In this document: positions 1 through 8,438 of the stretch, piece by piece | Layout of the letters: the number at the start of each line of letters is the position of its first letter | Position numbering within the stretch: position 1 is the first letter of the stretch | Source: Exiguobacterium aurantiacum DSM 6208 | GTDB lineage: Bacteria > Bacillota > Bacilli > Exiguobacteriales > Exiguobacteriaceae | Length of the DNA stretch: 64,000 bases | Direction: 5' to 3' | Assembly: GCF_000702585.1 (NCBI RefSeq) | Contig: NZ_JNIQ01000001.1 | Location: forward strand, 1,989,001-2,053,000 | Notes under the pieces: generated by a model | What the model saw: the letters and a program-made list of their open reading frames with translations, nothing else | Told to the model about the DNA's origin: nothing | Database searches by the model: none | Translations under genes and position numbers: made by a program

Positions 1-1
1 A

Positions 2-85
2 ACGAAATCGATGGGGTTGGTGCTCACGTTCATCCCGACGCTTTATTATCTACTTCTTGTGTTGAGAGCGATGGAACTTTTCTAG
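2..85 (+). CDS. C-terminal end of a membrane protein (5' truncated by window)
   Basis: The second reading frame is open from the window edge and stops with TAG after 27 residues. The translated tail is almost entirely hydrophobic (GLVLTFIPTLYYLLLVLRAM), as expected of a last transmembrane helix followed by a very short cytoplasmic end. The family cannot be told from so little; a transporter or permease is a guess. A perfect 13-bp hairpin begins 46 bases downstream, which fits the end of a transcript. The first frame is also open here but runs through that hairpin and has no membrane or family character. Confidence 0.5.
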   Translation, partial: TKSMGLVLTFIPTLYYLLLVLRAMELF

Positions 86-130
86 CATGCTCTGTCGATT
101 CAGATGTCTTTGACCGAACTCTAATCATTA

Positions 131-164
131 TGAAAGGACATTCAGATATCCGAATGTCCTTTCA
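131..164. terminator. 13-bp perfect hairpin between convergent genes
   Basis: TGAAAGGACATTC and GAATGTCCTTTCA pair perfectly around an 8-base loop. It lies between the end of the truncated membrane gene on the plus strand and the end of the 45-codon gene on the minus strand, so it could end transcription from both sides. Neither side has a clear U-tract, so its efficiency as an intrinsic terminator is doubtful. Confidence 0.5.
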
Positions 165-187
165 TCAGTTCAATAAAGATAAATGGA

Positions 188-325
188 TTAGGTCAACGCT
201 TGTAGTGCGGAGGAAATGTGAAGTAATGCATTGATCAGCTCATCGATGTGCCAAGCGATATAACCGGTACTGATTGCGATGATTGTGAGCATCGTCAGCT
301 TATATATTTGGATTGTATCCTTCAT
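188..325 (-). CDS. Small single-span membrane protein, 45 aa
   Basis: This short reading frame encodes 45 residues starting MKDTIQIYKLTMLTIIAIS. The segment LTMLTIIAISTGYIAW reads as one membrane helix, followed by an amphipathic stretch (HIDELINALLHISSALQAL). The chosen ATG has GAAAGG upstream at good spacing; an in-frame ATG three codons earlier lies too close to that site. The product is not recognised and no neighbour suggests a job. It is supported by the ribosome binding site and the membrane-like composition. Confidence 0.5.
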   Translation of the reverse strand: MKDTIQIYKLTMLTIIAISTGYIAWHIDELINALLHISSALQALT

Positions 326-530
326 TTGTCTCATCCTTTCGTCAGTTAGATTTTTGAAGCTCAATCCCTACAAACGAGCGTACCATGTTTCCATTATTAT
401 GTAATCAATGCACAGATTTGAATTACGATTTATGCACAACTACACAAACTTCTGACGGTCACGACGACATATGCTCTCATCGCTTGGGTAACTCGCTTCC
501 CAATCCCTCGTCCCAAGGAGAAGGGTGAAT

Positions 531-564
531 AAAAAAGACCGTAGACCATGTATCGTCTACAGTC
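531..564 (-). terminator. Rho-independent terminator of the M28-like gene
   Basis: On the minus strand a GACTGTAGAC/GTCTACGGTC stem with one G-U pair is followed by a run of six T. It sits immediately downstream of the stop codon at 575. Confidence 0.75.
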
Positions 565-574
565 TGTGATTCGT

Positions 575-1765
575 TCATTGCGTCGTCAACCATTCGACCA
601 ACCAATCTACATGCTCGAGCATCGCTTCTTCAGAGAGCCGGTCGATCGTATCGTCTTCAGTGAAGACGTCCTGGTTCGCCGTCAGGGAATCGTTCAACGA
701 GATGACGTCGATGCCTGCTTGTCGATATTCGTCTAAAATCGACACCCCTAAACTTCTCACTTCGACATCGTCAAACGATGCAGCGTCCATGAACGGATAC
801 GACTTCATGCCGTGCGTTTTGACGAATCGGCCCGTATCTCCCGTCCCGATCAAGTCGAGCAACATGACGGTTCTCGGCGTCATGCCCCGCTCCTCTAACA
901 TGCCAAGGTAATGCGTGCTCGCCTCATACCCTTCCCCATACCCGTTCAAAAAGACGTAGCGGACTGTCGCGTCCGTCTTGACGTCATCCATTGCTTGAAT
1001 GACTTGATACAGAATCGAGGCGCCACCGAGACCGATCAACGCGTGGTCACCATCTCCGCTGCTATCGAGGCGAGCCATCACGATGACTTCCTCATCGGTC
1101 GTCCCCGTCTGAACGAATTCCGTGTAGGGTATCTCCGATTCATACGGTTCGATCGTCACGGTTTGACCATCCGTTAGCGCTTCGGCCGCCTCAATCCCAA
1201 CGCCGGTTCCACTTAAACGAAGCCAAGCCGATACATGGACGAATCCAAACTCGTCCGACGCTTCTTTATGCGGGGTGATGAGGTACCCAGCCGCTCCCGC
1301 CTCTTTCAATTTCGTCAAGTAGCGATTCGCCGCCTCATCATTGATGACCTCGCCATAATGGTCAAGGTGATACGCATTATCCCGCGCCTCAAAGGACACG
1401 TCGGTCATCGGCAAGACGACGATTTTGTCTGTCACGTCAGGAATCGGTGCGTCCCATTCGATGTGGATGATGTCGCCTTGAATCGGTTCTTCCATCATCA
1501 TCGACGAGTACCCATCGAACACCTCATCTTCTATCGTGACGTCCGTATAAAACGTTTGGAGCGGTGCATCGTGCATGATGCGGTCCATGTTCAAATCAAG
1601 ATCAAAACCGAGCGATTCAAACAGCTCCGCATTTTCCCAACTATCGACGTGACGGTCGTACGAGGCGAAATATTCGGCCGTCTCATACGGGGTATCGAGC
1701 GAAAGTGGGTTCAGATATAAAAACGTTACGAAAAGTGCATAAATGAAATTGAATAAGATGTTCAT
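575..1765 (-). CDS. M28-peptidase-like exported protein, zinc site degenerate
   Basis: The protein (396 aa) starts with an N-terminal hydrophobic segment (MNILFNFIYALFVTFLYL), a signal anchor or signal peptide. A PA-like region follows at about residues 110-190 (DKIVVLPMTD to AAGYLITPHK), then an M28-aminopeptidase-like fold. The metal-site motifs are eroded: the usual AHxDS reads MARLDSS, the DDNASG loop reads IGLGGAS, and the EE pair reads GEGYEAS. Only LLDLIG keeps its aspartate. It may therefore be a non-catalytic relative. The start was moved 30 codons inside the longest frame because AGGGGAGA lies 8 bases before this ATG. It is divergent from the zinc-type ABC operon. The family call is by motif only. 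Confidence 0.6.
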   Translation of the reverse strand: MNILFNFIYALFVTFLYLNPLSLDTPYETAEYFASYDRHVDSWENAELFESLGFDLDLNMDRIMHDAPLQTFYTDVTIEDEVFDGYSSMMMEEPIQGDIIHIEWDAPIPDVTDKIVVLPMTDVSFEARDNAYHLDHYGEVINDEAANRYLTKLKEAGAAGYLITPHKEASDEFGFVHVSAWLRLSGTGVGIEAAEALTDGQTVTIEPYESEIPYTEFVQTGTTDEEVIVMARLDSSGDGDHALIGLGGASILYQVIQAMDDVKTDATVRYVFLNGYGEGYEASTHYLGMLEERGMTPRTVMLLDLIGTGDTGRFVKTHGMKSYPFMDAASFDDVEVRSLGVSILDEYRQAGIDVISLNDSLTANQDVFTEDDTIDRLSEEAMLEHVDWLVEWLTTQ

Positions 1766-1967
1766 CTTACGTGTCTCCCCTACAAATAAATAAGATCGTC
1801 CAAGAAATAGTAAAGAATGGATAACTTGGCATTTATTATTATAAATCCACTCCATTCGTAAGTGAATTTAAATTTTATAAACATTCGATATATTTTATCT
1901 TGTCATCGGTCCACTGTCCTCTCATTTTACCTATTCATGAGTCAATCGAAAATAATCCATTTCTACA

Positions 1968-1982
1968 TCGTAATGATTACGT
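1968..1982. promoter_or_regulatory. Zur-like box 1
   Basis: TCGTAATGATTACGT matches the Bacillus Zur operator pattern TCGTAATNATTACGA (7-1-7) at all positions but the last. It lies 50 bases before the start of the ABC substrate-binding gene. Fur and PerR boxes share the same architecture but have different arms (TGATAAT and TTATAAT), so zinc control is the best reading. Confidence 0.75.
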
Positions 1983-1993
1983 TAAGATGTAAT

Positions 1994-2008
1994 TCGTAAT
2001 CATTACAA
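1994..2008. promoter_or_regulatory. Zur-like box 2
   Basis: TCGTAATCATTACAA is a second copy of the 7-1-7 Zur pattern with one mismatch in the right arm. It is spaced 26 bases from the first copy and ends 23 bases before the substrate-binding gene, just upstream of its GAAAGAAGG ribosome binding site. Tandem boxes over a promoter fit repression. Confidence 0.7.
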
Positions 2009-2031
2009 CTTGAAAGAAGGATGTCATCTCT

Positions 2032-3497
2032 ATGAAATATGTAGCTCCCTTTTTATGTACGCTCGCCCTGTTGTTTTTAACGGCGTGCAACGCTTCGGAC
2101 GAAGACAATCAACATTTACATTTCGTCTACAACTTCTCGACACAATCGCTAGATCCACACCGCGACTCAAGTTACGTACCGCTCCGTGCCGGTGTGACGG
2201 AGACGCTCTTTAAATTAAATGACGAGACATTATCGGTCGACCCTTGGCTCGCAACTTCTTTTGAGCAAGTGAGCGAAACGACGTGGCGCATCTACATACG
2301 AGAAGACGTGTCGTTCCATAACGGGAAACCGCTAGACGCACAGGCGGTCAAACGTTCACTTGACCGTTCACTCGAAGAAAATACCGGTCTTCGAAGCGCG
2401 TTGCGCATCGATTCGATTACAGCAGACGCCTCGAGCCTCCTCATCGAGACGACGGTCCCGTATCCAGAACTCGTCAATGAACTCGTCCATCCGAACACAT
2501 CCATCATCGATGTCACGGCGGATGAAGCCATCGATCAAAAACCTGTCGGCACCGGCCCTTATCACGTGACGTCGTTCCAACCTGGCTCGAATATTCAACT
2601 CGAACGAAATGACGCCTACTGGGACGGACAACCGAAACTCGATACGGTGACGTTCACGTTCAATGAAGATCCGGGATCACGGACGATGGCGCTCCAGTCA
2701 GGCGAAGCAGATATCGTCTATCGCCCCGAAATCGAGATGATCGAGACGCTCGAACGAGATGGGCATGTCGTCGACAAGGCGGAGACGTTCCGTGTCCATC
2801 AGTTGACGATGAACCTTGAACGTGAACATATGCAGTCGCTCGCGAGCAAATCGTCGACGGCATCTTGAACGGCTATGCGACTCCTGCTGTCGGGCCCTTC
2901 TTACCATCATTCCCGTTCGCCCCGTCTTACCCTGATAAAAAAGGACAAGACATCCTCGACCTGGTCAAACAAGACGGGTACGAGCAAGTTGACGGCGTAT
3001 TGATGAAAGACGGTGAGCCGGTCCGGCTCAATCTGTTGACGTATAGTTCTCGACCTGACTTACCGCTCATCGCACAGTTGATTCAATCCGATGCGAAACA
3101 AGTCGGGATTCAAATCGACATTCAAATGATTGACACACCGGAAGAATATATGGCCGCTGAACGAGACTGGGACCTCGCGACGTATAGCAACTTGACCGCG
3201 CCGCGCGGCGATGGCGGCTACTATTTGAACGCCACGTTCCATCCGGACGGTGCCTTGAACTTTAGCGGTGTGGAGGATGCCGCGTTGACAGAAAAAATCG
3301 ATCGCTTGAATCAGACGGTCGACCGTGAAGCGCGTGACCGGATGACCGAAGAGATTGCACGCTATGTCGATGAACGTGTCATCAACTCGTTCTTGGTCCA
3401 CCCGTCGACGAATGTCGCCTTGAAAGACAACGTTCGTGGTTGGATTACAGAAAAGAGCGAATACTACATGATCACAAAAGATTTGGAAGTGTTGTGA
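2032..3497 (+). pseudogene. ABC transporter substrate-binding lipoprotein (NikA/CntA/peptide type), frame-disrupted
   Basis: The first part (2032-2868) encodes a lipoprotein signal ending in the lipobox LTAC, then a family-5 solute-binding fold with GTGPY and the NDAYWDG motif. The second part (from about 2830 in another frame) carries AREQIVDGILNGYATP and the rest of the family's C-terminal lobe, ending at 3497. Joining the frames near 2830-2840 restores the family order. About a dozen residues normally found between MNLERE and AREQIVDG seem to be absent, so a small deletion with frame change is more likely than one miscalled base. Downstream genes follow at one-base spacing or overlap. By family it would bind nickel/zinc-metallophore or oligopeptide; the upstream Zur-like boxes favour a zinc-related ligand. 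Confidence 0.75.
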
Positions 3498-3498
3498 C

Positions 3499-4440
3499 AT
3501 GACGCGATTCGTGGCACGTAAATTGCTTGAGTGGGGACTAGCTTTTTTAGTCTTCACTTTTTTCAGTTTTTTGCTCCTTCGACTTGTCCCCGGCGACCCT
3601 GTCCTCTATTTATTGAAGGTCGACGAACTGCAAGTCGACGTCGCCGAGATTGATCGTCTTCGTGAGGAACTCAGTTTCACGGATCCAGTGTGGGTCCAAT
3701 ACATCCAATGGCTGTCCGAAGTCGTCCGATTCAACCTAGGCGACTCACTCATCACCGGACAGCCCGTGACGCAACTGTTCAAAAATAACTATGCCGCGAC
3801 GTTCGAACTCGCCATCGGCGGTATCCTCGTCGCCATCGCGCTTGCTGTCCCGCTTGGGGCAATTAGTGCGTTTCGACCGAATTCTGCCCTCGCCACACTC
3901 GCTTCCGGGTTGTCGATTCTCGGCTCATCGGTCCCGAGTTTTTTGATTGGATTGTTTATGATGTATGTGTTCGCCGTGACGCTCCAATGGTTTCCCGTGA
4001 TGGGGCGCACCGGTTGGGAGAGCCTCATTTTGCCGTCTTTGACGTTAGGGATTGCCGTAGGTGGTGTCTACATCCGACTCATCCGTTCAACCTTGCTTGA
4101 GGTGATGTCAACGGATTATATCGTGATGGCGAAAATTCGGGGAATTCGTTCCAAAACGTTACTGACACGCTATATCGCCAGGGCGGCCTTGCCTCCGGTC
4201 ATCTCGATGTTCGGGGTGAGCGTGGCGAGCCTTATGGGCGGGGTCGTCGTCCTCGAAGTGTTGTTCGCCTATCCCGGGGTCGGCAAACTGATGGTGGATT
4301 CTGTATTACGTCGTGATTTCCCAGTCTTACAGGGTTATCTCGTCTTTACGACTTGTCTCGTCGTGACCGTCAACCTCGTGACCGGTTCGCTGTTACGCCT
4401 GCTCCAGCCCCACCTTTACCGAAAGAAGGTGTCCCGATGA
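3499..4440 (+). CDS. ABC transporter permease, NikB/DppB type
   Basis: This is a 313-aa inner-membrane permease of the peptide/nickel class (BPD_transp_1). It shows the N-terminal helix and the RLVPGDP motif typical of DppB/NikB. The EAA-like cytoplasmic loop, around DYIVMAKIRGI, contacts the ATPase. The C-terminal VVVLEVLFAYPGVGKL segment is characteristic of the family. It starts one base after the stop of the binding-protein gene and its stop overlaps the next ATG (ATGA), so it is translationally coupled on both sides. Together with the second permease it forms the channel of the Zur-type importer. No defect is visible in this gene. Confidence 0.88.
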   Translation: MTRFVARKLLEWGLAFLVFTFFSFLLLRLVPGDPVLYLLKVDELQVDVAEIDRLREELSFTDPVWVQYIQWLSEVVRFNLGDSLITGQPVTQLFKNNYAATFELAIGGILVAIALAVPLGAISAFRPNSALATLASGLSILGSSVPSFLIGLFMMYVFAVTLQWFPVMGRTGWESLILPSLTLGIAVGGVYIRLIRSTLLEVMSTDYIVMAKIRGIRSKTLLTRYIARAALPPVISMFGVSVASLMGGVVVLEVLFAYPGVGKLMVDSVLRRDFPVLQGYLVFTTCLVVTVNLVTGSLLRLLQPHLYRKKVSR

Positions 4441-5214
4441 AAAAGTGGTCGCTTCTATTTATCCTCTTCGTACTTTGTGCAACTGCTTATTGGTTCATCG
4501 CTGGCGACCCGTTCGTGACAGATGTGACGAATCGACTTGCCGCGCCATCTGTGGAGCACCCGCTCGGAACCGACCATCTCGGGCGGGATGTGTTGTCACG
4601 TCTCTTGCTTGCTGGAGGGATCACGGTCGGACTAAGTATCGCCATCGTTCTGACGACAGCGACGATCGGTGTCGCGCTTGGCACGTTGAGCGGGTTCGTC
4701 AATCGAAAAATTGAACCGATCGTCACAAAAGTGACGGACGCGACGATCATCTTTCCCGATACAGTACTCGCCATCGTACTCGCGGGCGTCATGGGGCCTA
4801 GCATCCAAAGTCTCGTGCTCGCCATCAGTTTGATTAAGTGGACGTCTTACACCCGGCTTGTCCATACGCTCGTTATACAGGAGAGCACGAAAGGACATAT
4901 CCTCGCTGCGCACGTGAACGGACTTTCGAAATCAAAGATTGCATATCGGCACGTCCTCCCTGCCGTCTGCCCGCATATTATTGTCGTCATGAGTCTCGAC
5001 CTTGGAAAAGTGATTCTGCTCATCTCGGCGTTCTCGTTCATCGGATTGGGCGTCCAATTGCCATTACCCGAATGGGGGGGGTATGATCAGTGAGGGACGT
5101 CATTACCTTGGAACGAATCCAACGCTCGTGTTCTGGCCGGCCGTCTGTATCGTATTGACCATCGTCGGGTCGACCCGATTATCAACAAAATTGTCCCGTC
5201 ACTTTCAAGGTTAA
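4437..5214 (+). pseudogene. ABC transporter permease, NikC/DppC type, frameshifted at an 8-G run
   Basis: The intact part, starting MKKWSLLFILF, is a DppC/NikC-type permease. It carries the HPLGTDHLGRDVLSR motif and the EAA loop near HILAAHVNGL. The frame runs off after PEWG and stops at 5093. One base fewer in the G8 run at 5074-5081 would continue as GMISEGRHYLGTNPTLVFW to a TAA at 5214, which is the usual family ending and gives 258 aa. The start at 4437 overlaps the preceding stop and has GAAAGAAGG upstream. The defect could be a real one-base insertion, slippage variation in the G tract, or a sequencing error. As written, the last 40 or so residues, including the final helix, are lost. 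Confidence 0.78.
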
Positions 5215-5232
5215 CCGTTAGGAGGAAACGTC

Positions 5233-6003
5233 ATGCTACGTATCGATCACCTCTCCATCAAGCACGAGGAACGCCTCCTTTTACAGGACGTCTCGCTCGC
5301 CATCGAACAAAACAAATGGGTGTGTCTTGTCGGTGCGAGCGGAAGCGGAAAGTCCCTTCTCGTCAAATCGATTTTACAAATGCTACCGAACACACTGCAA
5401 ACAACCGGTACGATCTCGTGGAACGACGAAACGATTCAATCAGCCAGTAACGCGTGTTCCATTTACGGGTGTGAAATCGGCTATATCCCTCAACAGTATA
5501 CGACGTCGTTCGCACCGTTTTTGACGATGGAGGCGCACCTTAGGGATTTGTTCGCGAGTCACGAGCAGACGTACGACGTGACCCGTATCCGCTCGATCAT
5601 GGCCGAAGTCCACCTGCCGGAAACATTGCTCTCCCGCTATCCGGGCGAACTGAGCGGCGGACAGTTGCAGCGATTTTCTCTCGTACTCGCAATCGTCATC
5701 AAGCCAAGGCTTCTCATCGCGGATGAGATCACGAATGCGCTCGACGTGTTGACGGCTCGGCAGGTGACCGAATGGTTGAAGGCGATGATCGGGCAGACAT
5801 CGAGCATGCTCTGGGTGACCCACGATTTAGCCGAGGCGATGATGTATGCCGACCACATTCTCGTCATGAAAGCGGGACGCATCGTCGACGCGGGAGACCG
5901 CAATCACTTGCTCGCCTCGAGCAACCCGTATACCAACTCCTTGCTCAGGGCGGCACCGATTATAAAACGAGAGGATCGACTCGACCATGTTACTACGCGT
6001 TAA
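5233..6003 (+). CDS. ABC transporter ATP-binding protein, NikD/DppD type
   Basis: This 256-aa nucleotide-binding subunit of the importer has Walker A GASGSGKS near residue 36, the signature LSGGQLQR, and Walker B RLLIADEI followed by TNALD. The switch His is in WVTHD. It is shorter than stand-alone OppD proteins and resembles the compact NikD/CntD subunits. A strong AGGAGGAAAC site precedes the ATG. Its 3' end overlaps the next ATPase by 17 bases. The two different ATPases would form a heterodimer powering the two permeases. The ATPase itself appears intact even though upstream partners are disrupted. Confidence 0.88.
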   Translation: MLRIDHLSIKHEERLLLQDVSLAIEQNKWVCLVGASGSGKSLLVKSILQMLPNTLQTTGTISWNDETIQSASNACSIYGCEIGYIPQQYTTSFAPFLTMEAHLRDLFASHEQTYDVTRIRSIMAEVHLPETLLSRYPGELSGGQLQRFSLVLAIVIKPRLLIADEITNALDVLTARQVTEWLKAMIGQTSSMLWVTHDLAEAMMYADHILVMKAGRIVDAGDRNHLLASSNPYTNSLLRAAPIIKREDRLDHVTTR

Positions 6004-6757
6004 CAACGTCCAAAAATCTTATAATGGCCAGCCGGTGCTACGCGACGTGACGTTCACGATTCAGGCTGGCGAATCGGTCGGTCTGATCGGCACGAGTGGT
6101 AGCGGAAAAAGTACGTTGTCCCGCTGCATCCTTGGGCTTGAGACGCTTGACAGTGGAACGCTTCATTTAGGTGGCTCGTCTTGGCAAAACGCGTCGCGTA
6201 AAGAAACGTCATCGATGAAACGACGTGTCCAAGCCGTGTTTCAAGATAGCTCTGACTCGTTTAATCCGAGATGGAGACTAGCCGATTCCATTTTAGAGCC
6301 GCTTCGTCATTTCCGAATGATTGAACCGAGTGAGGAACCGACCAAGTTGGCCCATTTGTGTGAGATCGTGCAACTTCCGTACACATGTATGAGCTCGTAT
6401 CCTCGGGCGTTAAGCGGCGGACAGAAGCAACGGGCCGCCATCGCCAGGTCGCTCAGCATCAATCCTCAACTCGTCGTGTTAGACGAAGCGACCACCGCGC
6501 TCGACACGCTCACCCAACATCATATCGTCGAGATGCTACAGTCTTATCGTCACGACCAATCCATGGCGTTCCTATTCATCTCTCATGATTTATCGATCGT
6601 ATCGAGACTGTGCGATCGGATTCTCGTCTTGTCCGAAGGAACGATCGTGGACGCATTCCGTACCGATGAACTGTTTGATGAGGCACGCCATCCGTATACG
6701 ATCGCGTTGCGTGACGCTTTCGTCGAGAAAGGACGTTCCTTGAATGGTCTCGGCTAA
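5987..6757 (+). CDS. ABC transporter ATP-binding protein, NikE/DppF type
   Basis: The second ATPase (256 aa) has Walker A GTSGSGKST, the Q-loop in VFQDSSDSFNP, the signature LSGGQKQR, Walker B LVVLDEATTALD and the switch FISHD. The VFQDSSDSFNPR sequence is typical of the OppF/NikE branch. It begins inside the preceding ATPase gene and ends 14 bases inside the following MATE gene, so the operon is tightly coupled. It should act as partner of the NikD-type subunit on the cytoplasmic face of the permeases. Confidence 0.88.
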   Translation: MLLRVNNVQKSYNGQPVLRDVTFTIQAGESVGLIGTSGSGKSTLSRCILGLETLDSGTLHLGGSSWQNASRKETSSMKRRVQAVFQDSSDSFNPRWRLADSILEPLRHFRMIEPSEEPTKLAHLCEIVQLPYTCMSSYPRALSGGQKQRAAIARSLSINPQLVVLDEATTALDTLTQHHIVEMLQSYRHDQSMAFLFISHDLSIVSRLCDRILVLSEGTIVDAFRTDELFDEARHPYTIALRDAFVEKGRSLNGLG

Positions 6758-8099
6758 ATCGTTCTGGCTCATCGCCTATCCGCTCGTGCTCGCCGGCTTC
6801 TCGACACCGCTCCTCGGTGTTGTCGATACAATCGTCATTGCGAACACGGGACAATTGACCGCGATTGGTGCGGTCGCCATCGGGGCGGTCGTGTTCAATA
6901 CGTTGTATTGGCTGTTCGGCTTCTTGAAAATCAGCACGAGCGGTTTCACGGCGCAAGCGCTCGGTCAAAACAATTTAAACCTTGCTCAAATGAGTCTGTT
7001 CCGGCCACTCGTCATCGCTTTTGTCGTCGGAACCAATTTTATCTTGTTCTTGATCCCGATTCGGGAAACGGCCATCCATTTACTCGTGACCGATGCGTCG
7101 ATGGCCGGTTCCGTTCGAACGTACATCACGACGCGACTTTACGCCGCTCCCTTCGCACTCGGCACATACGTTGTCCTTGGCTGGTTAATCGGTCATGGCC
7201 GTGTCCGGACCACTCTAGCGATTCAAGTCGGGGGAAATGTGCTGAACATCTTCTTAGACGTTTGGTTCATCCGTCTGTTTGATGACCCGGTCGCCGGGAT
7301 TGCTCTCGCGACGAGTTTGTCAGAAGTGATGACGTTCGGGTTCGGTTGGTTGTTCGTTCACGGCCATCTTACGTACTCCGTACAGCGCGTCCACGAGTTG
7401 ATGAACGTCCGCGCCTACCTCACCTACTTGACCGTCAACCGTGACTTGTTCATCCGGACTGTCTTTTTACTTCTCATGACAGGCTGGTTCACTTCACTCG
7501 GTGCGAGACAAGGCGTCGAGACGTTGAGTGCGAACGCCATCTTGTTTCAATTGCAATACTTAATCGCCTATTGGTTCAGCGGAATCGGGCAAGCTTCCAC
7601 CGTCTTGATTGGTCGCGCGATTGGTCAGAAATCGAAAGCGGCGTATCGGCGCACGGTTCAAATCGGGTTACGTTTTCTTCTCTGGTCAACGATTGGGATC
7701 ACCTTGTTGTTGTCGGTCGCACATGGAGGGATTATTCGCCTCTTCACAGAAGATCTAGCACTCCGCTCAACGATTGAGACGTACTATATGTGGATTCTTG
7801 TCTATCCGCTCGTCGGAAGCTTGGCCATGTTGTATGAAGGAGTCTTTGCTGGACTCGGGGACGCACGGCCCGTTCGTAACTCACTCATCTATGCGTTCAT
7901 CGTCTTTACGATCGTCGTCGTCTTGCTCGTCCCATTAATCGGGAACCATGGGATTTGGATTGCGTTTCTTTGCTTCAGCTTCACTCGATCCAGCGCATTG
8001 GTGATGAGTGAACGAAGAAAACGACTCCGGCTGTTTTCTTCGTCTCGTCTGTCCGGAAGATGGTATGATGATGAAAGAATCAACATCAAGTTTAAATAA
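6744..8099 (+). CDS. MATE-family efflux transporter
   Basis: This is a 451-aa polytopic membrane protein of the MATE (NorM/DinF-like) family with about twelve predicted helices in two related halves. The first half starts SFWLIAYPLVLAGFSTPLLG and the second has ANAILFQLQYLIAYWFSGIG. The gene overlaps the upstream ATPase by 14 bases, so it belongs to the Zur-type operon. Metallophore systems such as staphylococcal cnt pair an importer with an exporter. A MATE protein in that slot could export a zinc chelator, but no biosynthetic genes are present here, so this is inference. The last 35 residues are hydrophilic and atypical and overlap the next small gene, so the C-terminus may be altered. Drug efflux is the alternative. 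Confidence 0.82.
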   Translation: MVSAKSFWLIAYPLVLAGFSTPLLGVVDTIVIANTGQLTAIGAVAIGAVVFNTLYWLFGFLKISTSGFTAQALGQNNLNLAQMSLFRPLVIAFVVGTNFILFLIPIRETAIHLLVTDASMAGSVRTYITTRLYAAPFALGTYVVLGWLIGHGRVRTTLAIQVGGNVLNIFLDVWFIRLFDDPVAGIALATSLSEVMTFGFGWLFVHGHLTYSVQRVHELMNVRAYLTYLTVNRDLFIRTVFLLLMTGWFTSLGARQGVETLSANAILFQLQYLIAYWFSGIGQASTVLIGRAIGQKSKAAYRRTVQIGLRFLLWSTIGITLLLSVAHGGIIRLFTEDLALRSTIETYYMWILVYPLVGSLAMLYEGVFAGLGDARPVRNSLIYAFIVFTIVVVLLVPLIGNHGIWIAFLCFSFTRSSALVMSERRKRLRLFSSSRLSGRWYDDERINIKFK

Positions 8100-8397
8100 A
8101 CAGTTGGTGCTCCTGATGAAGCCTCATTATTCGAATCAACAACGAAAGAAAAAACGTTACCTGTACGCGTTCATCTTCCTCGCTATACTCAATACGGTGC
8201 AACATGCATATGACATCGGTTCTGACGCGTCTTCCCCATACCGACTCGTCGGCGGTCTCGTTTTTTTTGCGACCCTGCTCTATTTTCGGTTAAAAGAAAA
8301 AAGGTGGGCCGAGATCGCGATCAAGTTTGTCGTCTGGTTCAACGTCATCGCTTTATTCGTCATATTCCTGTTCATCGGACTCTTCCTGATCGTATGA
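8065..8397 (+). CDS. Small three-helix membrane protein, unknown function
   Basis: The reading frame encodes about 110 residues with three hydrophobic segments (YLYAFIFLAILNTVQ, YRLVGGLVFFATLLYF, VVWFNVIALFVIFLFIGLFL) separated by basic loops. The start is uncertain. A GGAAG site precedes a run of three ATG codons at 8065-8073, while the ATG at 8116 would remove the first 17 residues and has only a weak site. It overlaps the end of the MATE gene and so probably shares its transcript. I do not recognise a family. Confidence 0.55.
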   Translation: MMMKESTSSLNKQLVLLMKPHYSNQQRKKKRYLYAFIFLAILNTVQHAYDIGSDASSPYRLVGGLVFFATLLYFRLKEKRWAEIAIKFVVWFNVIALFVIFLFIGLFLIV

Positions 8398-8432
8398 AAA
8401 AAAGGCGGCCACTCGTTTGAGTGGTCGCCTTT
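8394..8432 (-). terminator. Terminator of adhE, between convergent genes
   Basis: A 14-bp stem (AAAGGCGGCCACTC with its complement, one G/T mismatch) around a GTTT loop. On the minus strand it is followed by seven T, directly after the adhE stop. It probably also serves the plus-strand transcript. Confidence 0.85.
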
Positions 8433-8438
8433 CGTTCG

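Noticed and set aside
1-234. Open first frame through the left window edge
   Set aside because: It crosses a perfect terminator-like hairpin and has no protein-like composition; the second frame gives a typical membrane helix and stops earlier.
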